64,000 nucleotides of DNA from Taxillus chinensis (GCA_023512835.1 CM042088.1:4146078-4210077), one strand, 5' to 3'. Shown: positions 34,451-47,447, numbered from the stretch's first letter. Translations and numbers: made by a program. Notes: generated by a model not told the origin, from the sequence alone.

Positions 34451-35924
34451 TCAAAGTACAAGTGGATGATTGTTGCTTGAAAATCAAATCATGATTAAAC
34501 TTTTTTCTACAGCCTTTTTAAAAAAAATTAAATCAATAAGGTGTGGTAAGACCATTGGACAGATTAGGAATAAACAATGTTGAAGTTTGAACAAAGTGTG
34601 AAAATAAAGTAAAGCCGTAAATACATTTATCTGACTAAAATATTTTCTTAATTAAAAAAAATATATAAAATATTCCAACAAAAAATATAATATTCGAATG
34701 TTCGAATATTAAATTTAAATATTATAAAAAATAATTCATATTTTTAAAATTTCATGTGAGAGATTGAAAATAATTTATAAATATATTTAGTATTTTAATG
34801 AATATATTTATCCTTCTAATCATTCGATTTTGTGAAGGATTAATCAATTGTTACATATTTTAATAAATACTTCACACTATGATAGGTAATGAAATATTTA
34901 CAGTAGTGACTGCTGAGTCTTTGGAGGTGACAAACAATGAAACAAATGCTTTTCGTCATTAAGCGTTAATACGTGACTCTCTCAATTCTAATACAGTGGT
35001 AGATTATGCATTTTAATGGTTCTAATAAATTCTGCTGAATCCTTACCGCCTCCTAAATTATTTTATTAATATTTTAATATAATAAAAAATTAATTATTTA
35101 AAAAACGTTCATATTAAAAACAATTATTTAAATTAAATTTTTAAAAAATAATAAAATATTATATAATTAACTAAAATAATTTTTATCTAAAATAAAAACT
35201 AAATTTTAAAAAAGGTTAAAGATGATCTCAAAGGTTAAAAAACAATATTGAAAGAGTTGGCACTTCGGCGTTGTGTTAGAAGTGATTTTAGTAACCTCGT
35301 ATGCTTGTAAGTGCCTATTGAATATGCGTATGCAGGAGCCGGAACATGGCTATCAATAATACTCTAGTATTTTTGGAGGAATATATAGGGAAAAAAATGA
35401 ACACTACCATTTGGAAATAGGCATCGGCAAAAACAAAAAATCGAAAAGAAAATAAAAGGTCTTAAGAGAGATTTCACCAATCACCTTGTAAAAGTGTCCT
35501 CAATTGGGTAAAACTTGTAATGAGAGTTTAGTTCGAAGTTGTCTAAATTCTTAACAGAACCTTTATAAGCAGCATCAGCAAACCGTGAGTTCTTAACCCT
35601 TTTAATGCCTTCAATGAAGAGACATTAAATTTTGCTGCTCGGATTATGAAGCGACCACGCTTTTTCAAATGAGAATAACTTTTGCCATATTTATAATTAT
35701 ATAATCAAAATTTATTTATTTTTCTATTACTTAACCGTGAGTTATGATTTAGATAACGCATTCTGTCCTACACCCATCTCTGACTCATACTCAAAATCTA
35801 ATTAATGGGTCAAATATGTTATCAGTACTGGCCTTATCTAAAAGAAATAGCATTGGTAAAGAATGATTTGCCATTCCTGTTGAGATTTTTTATATAATTA
35901 AATATTTAATTAGTTCATGTCTAA
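34451..35924. other. AT-rich spacer
   Basis: I see no gene, repeat array or transposon end in this stretch. Confidence 0.5.
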
Positions 35925-36312
35925 AGCATCCACAGCAAGTTTGGTATAATTAAGTTTTTTCTATAATTTAGGAAAAAAAAAATACAAATTTATCAAAATT
36001 ACATTCACATCAGGTTCCCTAAAATAGGGTATAGGAATAGGAAATGAATAGTAAATCTCTAAATATAGAGATTTACTATTCATCCATAAATATTTTTCCT
36101 ATAATTTTTTAATATGTATTATTATATTTGTAATATTTTTATTGATGATAATAAATGAAAAGATGAGAGAGAAAATAATATAAAATAAATTAAGTAATAA
36201 AATGTAGATAGAAATAGAGAATGAGATATTTGATGTTTTTGAAAAATAAACAAATTAAATACTATTCATCCCAAAAATAGGGATAAAAATACCAAAATTG
36301 ACGTGGATGCTC
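35925..36312. mobile_element. PIF/Harbinger-like MITE, about 388 bp
   Basis: The ends are AGCATCCAC (35925) and GTGGATGCTC (to 36312) in inverted orientation, flanked by TAA on both sides (35922-35924 and 36313-36315), the usual Harbinger-type target. The centre holds a perfect 18-base stem (36044-36061 with 36066-36083) around a 4-base loop AATA. There is no coding capacity. Confidence 0.7.
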
Positions 36313-37160
36313 TAAGAGAATAAATTTATTGAACTCGAATGTGTGAAAGTTGGGTTTAATGTAAGACCCATCGAGTTCATTTTCCAAAGACGGAGTATTC
36401 CCAAAACGTGGATGTTTGATACAAAAATTTTGGGTCAACAAAACTTGATTTCGTGATAACCAAGTCAAAAATGTATATGTTTGTTAAACTTGAAGTTTAC
36501 TAATTGATATACAACTTTTTCAAAATATAATTTCAAAAATAAGTTGGGCCATTACAACAAAAGCAACGAACAAACATTGAACTATCTAAACTTTTCTTTT
36601 ATTAATCAACAAATTTATTACAAATTATATTATTTAGTTTTATTAATGAAATCAGGGTGGGCAACGGATATCCGTCTCTGCTAACTCATGCTATCCACTC
36701 CGCTCCCGCTATGCGGGGTGGGTTACCCCTTCCAGGCAAGAGCAGGGTGTGGTTTTTAAACTTGACACCCTGCTCCAGGCGAGGACGGGGAGCGGTAATA
36801 GGTAGCGGGGTATCCCATCCCGCCTCTGACCCGCCTAATTTTAATAATGTTTATATATAATTTTATAATATTTTAAATATTATTATTTAACTATTATTTA
36901 TGATTTTTGATATTTATGAATGATATTTATTATTGTAAAATTAAATTATTTTTGATAATTTTTTTGATTAAAAATAATATAGAAATTTGATTTAAGCTAA
37001 AATTATTGATATGAATAGATCTAATAAAAAGCGATAACAAGATGCGGTTAAATGAAATCTCATTCATAGATACATTGAAGAATGGTATATCCTGTCCCGC
37101 CTACATATTATCACGACCTGAGGATTTATGACGTTTCTCAGTGGCACGATCCAAAAATGT
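36313..37160. other. AT-rich spacer with a GC-rich island
   Basis: Positions 36655-36835 are GC-rich, with repeated GCGGGGT-type and inverted ACCCCGC-type words. This looks like the end of a small DNA transposon but I could not define its borders. No gene seen. Confidence 0.4.
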
Positions 37161-39163
37161 TGTCACGCCCCCGAATTCCAGTGTACCTGGAATCAGGAAC
37201 ATGACTTCCCCTTGCCCGCACCCGAAAGGATCAAGAGGTTGGTGACAAGTACCGAAAGAGACAAAACTACGGGTGTTGTCTTAATCACAAAAGAGTACAA
37301 TCATACATTACAGGTAATCATGTACACTACCATCAAGCCACATCAGACAACACAGTATATTATAAGAGATATATAAGCAAACATACTACATCATACCTCA
37401 AAGTACAAATAGGCAAAGTCCTCCTAGAAAGGAAGCCTCCACTAGTCTTAACAACACCTGGAAGGCAAACCACAACAAACAACAACCTATCAAGCAAGAT
37501 ATACTCAAAGCACAATCAAAAGAATCAAACATCAGGACACATCCTGAAGCAAAACATCACAGGGGCCTCTACCACCTATTAATAGGAGTCTCACAAGTAG
37601 GAGTCTCTCACAAGATCACACAGGACATCCTTATCCCATAATCCAAAAATATCATTGCAAATTACATAAACAAACACTACCACTACCTCAACATAGCCAC
37701 ACAGGCTATCACAATCACAGCCACACACGCTAACCCAGCCACACAGGCTATTAGTCTCAAAACTGCTTATCCACACAGGACAGCTTATCTACAATCCTCG
37801 ACAGGATCCCAGCTCAGGGCACTCAGCCCTAGCTCCACGAGCTCAATGGCTCAACACGACCCTCAACGGGATCTCAGCTTAGGGCACTCAGCCCTAGCTC
37901 CATGAGCTCAACGGCTCATGATCTCAATGGCTCAACATGATCCTTAATAGGATCTGCTCATCAAGAGCTCATCAGGCTGTAGCCTCACCATAGGATACAT
38001 CACAATCCCAGGGGCCTTAGCCACCTGTCACACCCACGCAGGGTACATCTGCACAAAGCTCAACCACCGAATATGCCACCTGTCGGAAGCAACATATCAT
38101 ATGGACCCAAAAGTCCCACATATCACATAGATATCACGTATAGATATACAAGCAAGCATAACATATCACAACCCAAAGGTCCCACACAATACACATATGT
38201 AGATAAGCTAACCATAACAACCAACATACGAACAAACAGACCATGAGGCTCTCATGGTGCCAACCACCCTCACCGCCCCAAGGCACCTTGCCCTCATGGC
38301 CCAACCATAATGTAAAACAAGCCATGACAAACCGCAATGGTTTCGTCACACAGCCTCACTAAGCTCTCACAGTGCCCATTGGCACCCCCATGGACTCCCT
38401 TAGTCCCAAACTATCTCAAACAATACACAACGGAGAACATCATGTTTCTCCCATACCGGAGTTCCCATGGCCATCCCGACAATATCTAAAATCATAGGTT
38501 CACCTCCCCCAACTTGGAGAACACAAATGCAGTGGACAAACGAACACCGCTAAACGACTCACAATCACTACAAGGAAAAGGGTCTATACTGATGGAAATT
38601 TTCCGTCAGTATAGACCCATTTTCCGTCAGTATAAACCCTCATGGCTATTCCGACGGAAGGTCTTTCCGTCGGTAAAAATCGCGTTAGTATAGGGTCTAT
38701 ACCAACGCCAATTCCATCGGTATAGACCCATGGTCTATTCCAACAGAAGATTGTTCCGTTAGTATAAACCTCACCTTTACAGACGGAGAATTTTTCTGTC
38801 TGTATAGACATTGAATATATTCCAATGGAAAATTTTTCCATTAGTATAAATTTTATTTTTATAGACAGATAATTCATAGACTTTGATTATTTTAAAAAAA
38901 AATCAACATTTAATTTCTTCAATGGGTATAGATAACCTTCTACAGACGGATATATGTTTCAGTCGGTATATATCCATATATACTAACCGTTTTAACTTCT
39001 GTAGGTATAAACTTCCGTGGGTATAGGGCATTTTATTTGTAGTGAATATAACTCATGGACCCAAGGTCCCCCAATCATTCAATGCATGATATGACAACAT
39101 AAATCAACTACTAGGGTTTTACAACACTCCCTCTATTGCAGAGGCTAGTCTCCTCAAATCTAT
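37161..39163 (-). mobile_element. Diverged Ty3 LTR, truncated by a Copia insertion
   Basis: Starts with TGTCACGCCCCCGAATTCC and proceeds like the LTR at 53131, including the phrases about accatgacttcccc and the duplicated block 37800-37935 (ctcagggcactcagccct). Its last bases (39110-39163) align with 53980-54028 of that LTR, where a Copia LTR beginning TGTTGG takes over at 39164. It is a separate, older copy from the LTR piece at 45938, because the two overlap in LTR coordinates. A CACTA mini-element sits in it. Confidence 0.7.
38566..39044. mobile_element. Non-autonomous CACTA (En/Spm) mini-element, 479 bp
   Basis: Begins CACTACAAGGAAAA and ends TTTGTAGTG, with the 3-base target duplication AAT on both sides (38563-38565, 39045-39047). 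Subterminal repeats of the type TTCCGTCGGTATAGA recur in both orientations throughout, as in plant CACTA elements. It carries no transposase. Confidence 0.9.
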
Positions 39164-40119
39164 TGTTGGTCCCTGGAAGCCTAGAGGGGGGTGAATATCC
39201 TTTTACCAAAACTCTTTTCTAACTCTGGCGCAACACTAACACTGGTTAAGAGATAAGATCAATACGGAAGATAACCAGATAGTGGAAGTATTTTGTTTTA
39301 TTATCAAATGATAATTACAACAAAATAGAGCAGATTAAAGCTTGTAAAGATTTTTGATCTACCGAACAAACTCTCTAACACTCAGTTTACAAATCACTTA
39401 CACACTAGCCAATATCTCTGTTTTAGCTCTTGTACATGTATGCACGTATATTTCATATATTACACTTCGCGCTAGTTATAAAATATACAAGTGTTACTAT
39501 TTATAACCATCCGTGAAAAACATCATTGGAACTTTTTGTTCCGAGCAATGTGCAGTATTGACTGTTCCTTGGTAACTTCTTTGCCTTGATTGCTGTGGAT
39601 GTGGTGTCACGCCCCGGATTTCCAACTCGAGGAAACCGGTTCGTGACTCCCCTTTACTCACCCGGTGGGCAAGGAGTTGGGATAAATAACTCCACACAGG
39701 ACAACGTAAACATCCATCATTGATATTCAGTAAGACAAAATCATATATTTATTAAATTCAAACCACAATTACAGTCAAAATCCTTTTTTAATTTCCCCAC
39801 TGGGGTTACATTATTTTCCCACTGGGATTACAAAGGTTCCACAAAACATCATAACATAGAATAACTTTTAAGCAAACAAACAGAACTGTCTTCCACCTTG
39901 GTGTTCCCACCTAACGCCTGTAGGTCCATGAAAAGAAAACAAAACACAGTAAGAGGGCTGAGCAACCACAGCTCAGTAGGGATTATGTCTCCCCAACCCA
40001 TCCCATGCTCCTAATATCTACATGTTGACGTGCACGAGTGCAGTGTCATAGTAATACTATACAGACAGGCGATAATTAACATTTATACACAAACAAGCCA
40101 CATCAACAGGTATAACCAT

Positions 40120-40323
40120 TGCCACAGCCACACAGGCTCCATAACCAGCCACAGGCTTCCACATCCATTAGGCTCCATAACCAGCCACGGGCTTCCACAG
40201 TTACCAAGCTCTATAACCAGCCATGGGCTTCCACAGCCACCGGGCTCCATAACCAGCCTCGAAGGCTCTATAACCAGCCACGGGCTTCCACAGCCACCGG
40301 GCTCTACAACCAGCGATGGGCTT
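40120..40323. repeat. Tandem repeat of about 35 bases inside the outer solo LTR
   Basis: Five to six imperfect units based on CATAACCAGCCACGGGCTTC and CACAGCCACCGGGCT. The array resumes at 41934-41970 beyond the nested insertion. A second array of about 40-base units (CAGGCATACAATCAAACA, 41975-42130) follows. Confidence 0.85.
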
Positions 40324-41928
40324 TGTGAGGACCCGTGTCTTAGTCCTAAGAGTTAGAGGGAGTGAGGTGCCTTATTTTGTATCGATGCATGTTTGGGCTT
40401 GGATGAGTTAGTTAAATTATTTTGGAGAAGCTAAGATTAGGTTTCGTGTGAAGGATGGTCGGTGTGGCATAGGTCGACATGGTTAACCTAGCCATGTGCG
40501 GTCAATGCGAGGTTGGAAGGTCGATGTGGTCGACCTAGCAGAGGACGACGTGTGTTTTGGACTTTGGTCGATGCGAGAAGAAGATCGACGTGGGTCTAAG
40601 TGTGTCGAGGTCGACCGAGTGCAGTTTCCTGAGAGCTTGTTCGATGTGAGTTTTGGTCGACATTGAGGTCTGGTCGACGCGAGGAGGTTGGTCGATGTGG
40701 GTCGATCTCGCTTGTTGGTGGTCGATGTCGCCCTTGCGACAGCGTTATATCGTTATATTTTTCTGTATTTTGATTTTTTAGGGTTATTCTTCCTTAGCCG
40801 CCGACGAGAGAGAGAGAGAGGGATCGGCTTTGGTGAAGATCATTGCCGTTGCGTTCGTGGAGGCAGGAGGCGCCTTTGGAGAGAAGCAAGGAGCAAAGAG
40901 GATCTTCCGATTTCCAAACCCTAGCGCAATCGGATTCGAGGTAGGTGGTTCTAACTCTTGGAACCCGTTTCATGGATTGTAACTGTTTAATATGATGGTT
41001 GTGGAGAGATTGCATCGTGATACGTGGTTTTGAGATATGTATATATATATATATATGTATATATGTGTTTTGCATTGAGAGATATGAGATAGAGATGTTG
41101 TTGAACTGTATTAAGGTGTAATGTGAGTCTGAGCACATGTGTGTGATTTGTTGTTCTCTTAATAGAGATGTTGTTAAACTATGTTGATGTGTGTTGTGAA
41201 TTTGAGTACATGCGCGAGAATTGTTAATCTTAAATAGAGATTTTCTATGAGATATTTGTTTGTTTTGTTATTGAGCTAGAACCATGAGAAATTGAGGTCC
41301 CGGTGAGGGACAGTCCTGAGTTGGACATGAGAAACTGAGGTCCCGGTGAGGGATAGTCCTGGATTGGACATGAGTATTTAGGTTCCATGGAGGGAATCAC
41401 CTGTAAATCCTTTGTGTGTGTTTTACTGTCACATTAATTACACTACACTGCACTTATTCACACTGAGCATATTGTAGAGGAGATGTTGGGTTGGTCCAGG
41501 GAGGCATAACCCCTACCGAGCTATGGTTTGCTCACCCACCTTTGATGTCTCTTTCTGCAGGACCTAGCATGGCGTTAGGAGATTACACCATTGTGGAAGC
41601 ATGGATGTTACCTTGTTGTTTTATTTGAGATTATGTATAATGTTTGAGATTGAGACTTATGTATTCATTTGGGACTGATGTATTTGTTTGGGACACAGTG
41701 TCTTGGGGCTGGTGACCCTATTTATCATGTAAAACTGTTTTATCACATGAGTGGATTTCTTTGTATGGTTTGTGTATGCCATGTATGAGTTTGGTTGCAG
41801 CAGGTTTTGGGCAACACCCTTGTGGGAGCCTTATTAGGTGACCATTCACCAACCCCTTGTCCTCCTGGGTGCGAGGTATGGGGCATCACTAACCGGTTTC
41901 TCGGTGTGGGGAAAACCGGGGCGTGATA
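40324..41928 (+). mobile_element. Solo LTR (inner), 1605 bp, with 5-base target duplication
   Basis: Begins TGTGAGGACCCG and ends GGGGCGTGATA. GGCTT flanks it on both sides (40319-40323 and 41929-41933). It splits the 35-base tandem repeat of the outer LTR cleanly. The 40440-40740 part repeats GGTCGATGTGG-type words, like the old LTR at 10501 in reverse. A short-lived pair of direct copies (about 41283-41370: gagaa.tgaggtcccggtgaggga) is also present. No coding region. Confidence 0.88.
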
Positions 41929-42162
41929 GGCTTCCACAGCCACTGGGCTCTATAACCAGCCTCGAAGGCTCCAGCCACACAGGTATACAATCAAACATAT
42001 AGCATACATCTCAGCCACTCAGGCATACAATCAAACATATAACATACATCTCAGCCACACAAGCATACAATCAAACACATAGCATGCATCTCAGTCACAC
42101 AGGCATACAATCAAACACATAGTATGCATCTGGATTAACAATCAGTATATCAAGTATATTCC

Positions 42163-42178
42163 CCCCCCCCCCCCCCGG
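42163..42178. repeat. Poly-C run
   Basis: Sixteen or so C in a row in the outer solo LTR. Length may be a sequencing or assembly uncertainty. Confidence 0.8.
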
Positions 42179-42639
42179 AAACCCCAAAGGCCATTGTCAC
42201 GTGCAAGCTCCAAATGCCCTAAGATTTTGCCACAAGACTTAGAATAACTTTTGGAAGGTTGCCATGCAAAAACACCACTGCCCGTGACAAGCCATTGTCA
42301 TGTGCATTGTCACGTGCACCCCCTAAAGGTTCCCTTTTGGGCTCATCTCTTACCCCAAACTTGCCCATCATCATACAAAGTGTTCAAGCCAATGTGTGTG
42401 GGAATAAAACTCCCTAAAACCCAACAATTGCTACCCCAAAAGGCAAAACTGTGACTAACTCCACATCCCAAAATACGGGTCATTACATGTGGAGCACAAA
42501 ATCTTGGGTTTGTAAAGCATAAGTATCTTTGTGAGTTCTCAAGTGCAGTTAAAGTTATGTCCACATATCCGTGTGATCCACGTGTAAGATGCTTTAGGTT
42601 ATCAATGAGTTTGTCTTACATCGGGACGCAGTGAGCTGG

Positions 42640-43270
42640 TTACTTTGAATACGAAGAGATAAGTTGAAGCATCGTCTTCTTAATTCGTAGTAAAGTTCCT
42701 TACTCCGTGTTAATGAAGCTCAGATCCTTATTCCGTATCATTGGTTGCTTACTCCATGTTAGTTTGATATTGGAATCCTTATTCTGTGTCAGCGCTTCCT
42801 TACTCTATATGAAAGAGAAGTCCAGAGAGCTTACTCCATATCAGTGCTTCCTTACTCCGCATAAGTTCCTTACTCTGCATGAGGTAAAAGGTCGGATGGC
42901 TTACTCCGTATTAGCGCATTCTTACTCCGCATGAGTAAAAGGTTAAGATTCCTTATTCCGCATCTATTTTCCTTACTCCGTGCGAATAAGGACTTGTGTC
43001 CTTATTCCGCACAAGTCATTCCTTACTCCACATGTATGGAAGACTCGGATTCCTTACTCCGTGTCTTCTTTTCCTTAGTCCGCTTGAGTGGAAGACTTAG
43101 CTTTTTATTCCACGATAACTTTCTCTTACTCCGTCGAGATGTAGACTAAGATTCTTATTCTGTATCTATTTGACTTAGTCTGTTTAAAACTCTAAGATGC
43201 AGATTCTTTAGTCCGTAGCTTTAAGTGTTTGGTCCGCACGAATGATCCTTATTCCGTATAAAGTGTAGAC
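42640..43270. repeat. CTTACTCCG-type subrepeats in Copia LTR
   Basis: More than 20 occurrences of a word close to TTCCTTACTCCGTAT, irregularly spaced by 15-35 bases. The same motif in the opposite orientation (ACGGAGTAAGGA) fills 63215-63690 in the right Copia LTR, so it is an LTR feature. Confidence 0.9.
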
Positions 43271-43618
43271 TTGGTTATTTACCAAGTGTTTAACAATACT
43301 CACTCTTGTCCGGATCAAGATTATGTATTCTGTCCTTAGCTTTTCTCTCACGAGTGAAGGTCCGGATTAAGATCATATCTTCTGCAACAACTTAAGATAA
43401 AACATGCAATGTCTCAAATCAAATTACATAGGGTTTTATCCGCATCATCCAAATTCTGGGTTTGATCCAACAATCTCTCCCAATTTTGGATATGCCAAAA
43501 GCCTTTGTAATCTGATCTGGTAAGCGAAGCACAAAGATAATATACATAATAAAGATAACTTCCATTTTCATTAGATCAGCAACAAAGTACAATCCAGCCT
43601 TAATACATGAATTTTTCA

Positions 43619-45938
43619 TTAAGGTACATAAGGCTTACTATACTTGAAGATCATTGTTGCTGCCTTCTCTCGAAGCTCCATTGTCTGCTTCATCGTATAG
43701 TTGTGGATGTTGTTCTAGTCTTTATCCACCGTTATAAACGATTTGATGAAGAAACAGACAAAGGCTCCGCAGTTATCTCCATCGGGCTGTCGTAGCACTT
43801 ACTTCTTGCTCCGGACTGCTGCCTTCAGTTTTTCAGTTGGAGCCAAAGGAGTTTGATCCATTTCTTCATAAAGTTCGGATTGCTTTACGGCTTCTGTCAG
43901 TCGAAGACGCAATGGTTCCTATTGATTCTTTCTAATATTGTTCTCCACAACTTGATGAGAATCAATTAAGATCATCTGCTTGGACAAAATCAGAAAAGCA
44001 ACCAGCATGAAATGCGGCATCATGACTCGGTACGGAATGAGGATAATTGAAAGATTTTTCTAAGGTTTACTATCCTTAGCAGTTCTGTCGATAAAGGTCC
44101 GGATGTGGGCTACTTCTGGAAGATAACCCTCAGACCAACATGGCAAGATGTCAAACAAGTGTCCGTCCTTGTACAGAGACAGAAATAGCCTCATCTCCAT
44201 CTTAGCTGCCCGAGAGAAGTTGTCTATGTCTTCTGTGGTAAACAGATCCTTCTCAGAACGTAGAGTCTTAATGTCTGCAAGGGAGAATGGGTACAAATCA
44301 AATAGACATCTTCACTCGGCATTGGATGCGGCATACTTCATCATTTCATTGAAGACATTGTCGTCTGCATCATGTGGATCATGATCCGCGTATGTTGGGA
44401 GGAAGGTGTCAACTGTGGATGGAGAGGTCGAAGAAGGAGCTGCACCGGAGGAGCTGGGCTGAGAGAAGCGGCTGAGTTTGGGGATAGAGACTCCCGGAAG
44501 TAGTGTAGATGCAGGCCGCTTCTCAGCACGAGTTGAGGAAGGTACAGGAGGATCAAATGACACTTTCTCCCCCATTTTGGCATATTGTCGAGGAGTGGTA
44601 GGAGGACGAGCCATCGTGTGCACCAAGTCCGCGAAGGAAGTAAACAGAGAATGCACAGACGAGGCGACAAGATCCATCTTCTGCTCAATGGAAGTGGATG
44701 AGTCAGTGAGGGCGGATAGGAGTTGGGCACTGAGAGCATCAACCTTGACGGCGATGGCTGAAATTTGGGCGCTCTGGGCTTGAGCATGATGGTCCAGCTG
44801 GGTAGAGAACACAACATCGGAGTGAACCATGCCAAAAGAGGACTCCCCCGCATGAATAGGTGCAGGAGTGCGATGGGTAGAGGAGTCAGCAGCTGGAGAG
44901 AGGGGTACGTCAGCAGCAGCAGTAGAGGGGGCATTCGGAGCATCGGAGGCATCCAGAGTAGCATATCTGCTTTGACTAGAGAGGTCAGCAACGGGGATAG
45001 TAGCAGGAGAAGCGGGCCTGGCCTCAGCAGGGGAAGAAACCCGTGTGTCATGGGCCGGTCCAGAGGTAACAACAAAAGGAACGTCCGGAATGTTGGCCGG
45101 CGTAAGGAAGCTGTGGTCCAAATTCCAGACGATCATTTCCTCTGGGGTCTTGGTATGGCGACCAGAGGTCGTTGTCGGGAATGGTAGCTGTGCATGCGAG
45201 ATTGAATCAGAATCATAGGTCCGTCAAGGTGTTGGCGGGGAGATGGTCGAGGTAGTCCCAAGGTTAAGTAAGCGGGGACAAAGGAGCTTCCGAAGGAGAA
45301 GAAGGGTCATCAGCCACTGCCGCAGCAACATCAACAGCAAGAGAGTCGGGTGCGGGGACATCAGCAGCAGAAGGTGCTGGAGAAACAGTCGAAGGTAAGC
45401 TTGGCTACGACAGCTCCGCAATCTTGGATGGGTCGGCACGAACGATGTGCTGGGAGGCTCAGGAGATGGAGGGTGCAGCTACGGACCGAATCCAGGAGGA
45501 TTGGTTAGCAGAGCTGACTTCGGGGGCAGAGCTGTCGGCTGGGTCACCAACCGAACTGCCCTGTTGTTCTGGAGTGGGGAGGAGGCGGACTGCAGCAGAG
45601 GGCCAGTGGGCAGTCAGATTCCCATCAGGCGTTAGATGGATAAGGTAAAAAGCTTGGGGGAAAGGGTTGACACCATGTCCGTTGAAGTGGGACAGATGGA
45701 GATGCCGGAAAACAATGCTGAGGATCCGCCCAAAAGATTGATTCTTTGGGTTGTTGCCCAGCAATCGGAACAAGAAAGTCCCCCAATCCATTGGGAGACC
45801 CTCAAAGACTCCGTACATGGCCATAAGCAGGTCGTACAGGATGGAGTCCAGAGCTGTTGTGCGAGCCAGAAGACACCAGCTCAAGATGGTCACCATATAT
45901 CTGTAGTGACCCTCGAAGGACTTCACCTTGTACTTCAA
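43619..45938 (-). pseudogene. Copia downstream gene with Ulp1-like protease domain, left copy
   Basis: Counterpart of 60130-62837. From 45938 downward: a conserved segment (DLLMAMYGVFEGLPMDWGTF), a long Ser/Pro/Ala-rich linker containing the 274-codon frame 45136-44312, and a C-terminal domain that ends KYSKPYVP before a TAA at 43621-43619. The protease-like core is present: a histidine in MMPHFML, aspartate in ILIDSH, and QPDGDNCGAFVCFF with the cysteine. Four or more in-frame stops lie in the C-terminal third. The N-terminus is lost at the 45938 breakpoint. Confidence 0.75.
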
Positions 45939-47447
45939 CGGCTCACGAGCTTAACAGCTCAACACAATCCTCAACGGGATTTCAACTCAGGGCACTCAAC
46001 CCTTCTACAGTGCTATATGCCCAGACACAGTGCCACACAGGCCTGCCATCGGCGCATATGCCTGCTACGGCCACAACACAATATGCCCGGCCACAGTGCC
46101 ACGCAGACCTGCCATCGGCGCATATGCCTGCCCCGTCAACCACAGAGCATCATCTGTGCTTCACGGTGAGAACCCAATAAGTCATAGAGCCCAAGCTCCA
46201 ATTCCTCAAACCAACATACCAACACCAATATGGCATTAAGGTTCACCATACTCCCTTTATAACTGAAGCCAGTCTTCATAAATCGATTATCATTCCTTGA
46301 CCAAGGAAGGAGATACTCATAGGAGTTTTTTTTTTTTGGAATAAGAAGTCCCGGCATTGGGTCTCCATATCATAACTATGATAATATGATTTTTGGGATT
46401 TTTCTGAGATGTCTAACCTCACTTTCTAAAAATCCACCTCTACGAAAAACTGGATTTTTCTGAGATTTTACACTAAATCCCAATTTTCACATTTTGAAAG
46501 AGTGGGAATTTATTTTTACAGTATTTTTCTTTGAATCGAAATGGGGGATATTTCGTTATTTACATTGTAATTTAAGTATAGTACTTAAATGTGGAGAGGT
46601 ATAATGGTTATAATGTAAATGGTCCAGTCCAGTCAAACTGGAACTGCACTGTCCAACTGCTCGAGACACTGCTCGAAACTGCCTACTCGAGACTGCTCGG
46701 AACACTTGCTTGATGCTACATTCTGCTCAATGCTCCTTGCTCGAAGCCTCTTCTCGAGACTGCTCGAGACACTTGCTCGAGGCCTACCGACCGTGTCCCG
46801 GCCACCCAATCGTTAAATCCTTTAAGCACTCTCATAAGTTTTCCACCCCTCTGCCAATGGCTACCAAACAACCTAATCACTAGGCTGCTCAATTCCCATT
46901 TCCCCAACCCGATTGCATGACCCAGCGTTCTATGAAAGAAAAGGGTGAAGAATCAATGGAACACCTACCTGGAATGATTCTTGATGATTGAACGAGCTCA
47001 AAACGCCCCAAATCGAAGGCTCTAAGTTTTCTTCTTCTTCTCTCTCTCTCTCTCTCTAAGCTCTCCAACGCAGAAACGCTGAAACGTAACGTGGAAGCTC
47101 TCTTTCCCGCTATTTATTTTTCTGTAATTTTTTCTTTTATTAATAAATCCCAAAAATATTAATTGACCTCCCGAGGTCACGAACTCTAAATTGAGTCCAA
47201 GTACACTCAAAACGCTCAAAATGACGAGCATATCACTATCCAGATATTTTTAAACCCAATTGACCGCTCAAATGCAAGGTCAACCAATAAACCTCGAAAA
47301 GTCAACAATCGGGCCACTCGGGGCCCCGACCCGGAATTGGGTCCAATTACAGTCAAATGCTCACATTGACGAACACAATATTGTCCAGATGTTGTTAGCA
47401 ATAGAGAAAGACTATCTCTCAGCCCTACCCAAGTATGGGTCTTTACA
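45938..47447 (-). repeat. 3' LTR piece of the chromovirus
   Basis: On the minus strand the LTR starts TGTAAAGACCCATAC at 47447. It matches 53741-54550 along 45938-46790. Tandem CTCGAGACTGCTCGAAAC-type units lie at 46655-46785. Its left part, which should end in GGGGCGTGACA, is missing. Confidence 0.85.

Larger units (their letters stand above)
39605..42487 (-). mobile_element. Solo LTR (outer), with perfect 5-base target duplication
   Basis: Begins TGTCACGCCCCGGATTTCC and ends GGTCATTACA. TGTGG occurs immediately on both sides (39600-39604 and 42488-42492). It is inserted in the Copia LTR and is itself interrupted by the solo LTR 40324-41928. Without that, it is about 1.27 kb. There is no internal coding region. 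Confidence 0.88.
39164..43472 (-). repeat. Copia LTR with two nested solo LTRs inside
   Basis: The ends are TGTTGG (39164) and CCAACA (43472), the inverted termini expected of an LTR. Without the nested 39605-42492 insertion the LTR would be about 1.4 kb. The right part (42640-43270) is packed with CTTACTCCG-type subrepeats. It matches the LTR starting at 63002 (same words after TGTTGGATCAA). Confidence 0.8.
39164..45938 (-). mobile_element. Copia/Sirevirus-like element, left copy (3' part only)
   Basis: A minus-strand element comprising a 3' LTR (39164-43472, swollen by nested insertions) and the Ulp1-bearing downstream gene (43619-45938). The pol, gag and 5' LTR are absent: at 45938 the sequence changes abruptly to a Ty3 LTR. 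It is an inverted relative of 60466-64000. The polypurine tract reads TTGGGAGAGAT on the minus strand directly before the LTR. Confidence 0.82.

Noticed and set aside
33880..34461. Minus-strand 193-codon frame over the presenilin start
   Set aside because: It overlaps presenilin in another frame; its Ser/Pro richness is a shift artefact of the GC-rich coding sequence.
42640..43270. Regular short repeats considered as a CRISPR-like array
   Set aside because: Spacing is irregular, spacers are not unique, and the context is a plant Copia LTR.
44312..45187. Several plus-strand frames opposite the left Ulp1-type gene
   Set aside because: Shadows of the biased Ser/Pro/Ala linker; no domain.
37161..47447. 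A single Ty3 LTR interrupted by the left Copia element
   Set aside because: 37161-39163 and 45938-46280 cover overlapping parts of the LTR, so they are two separate copies.
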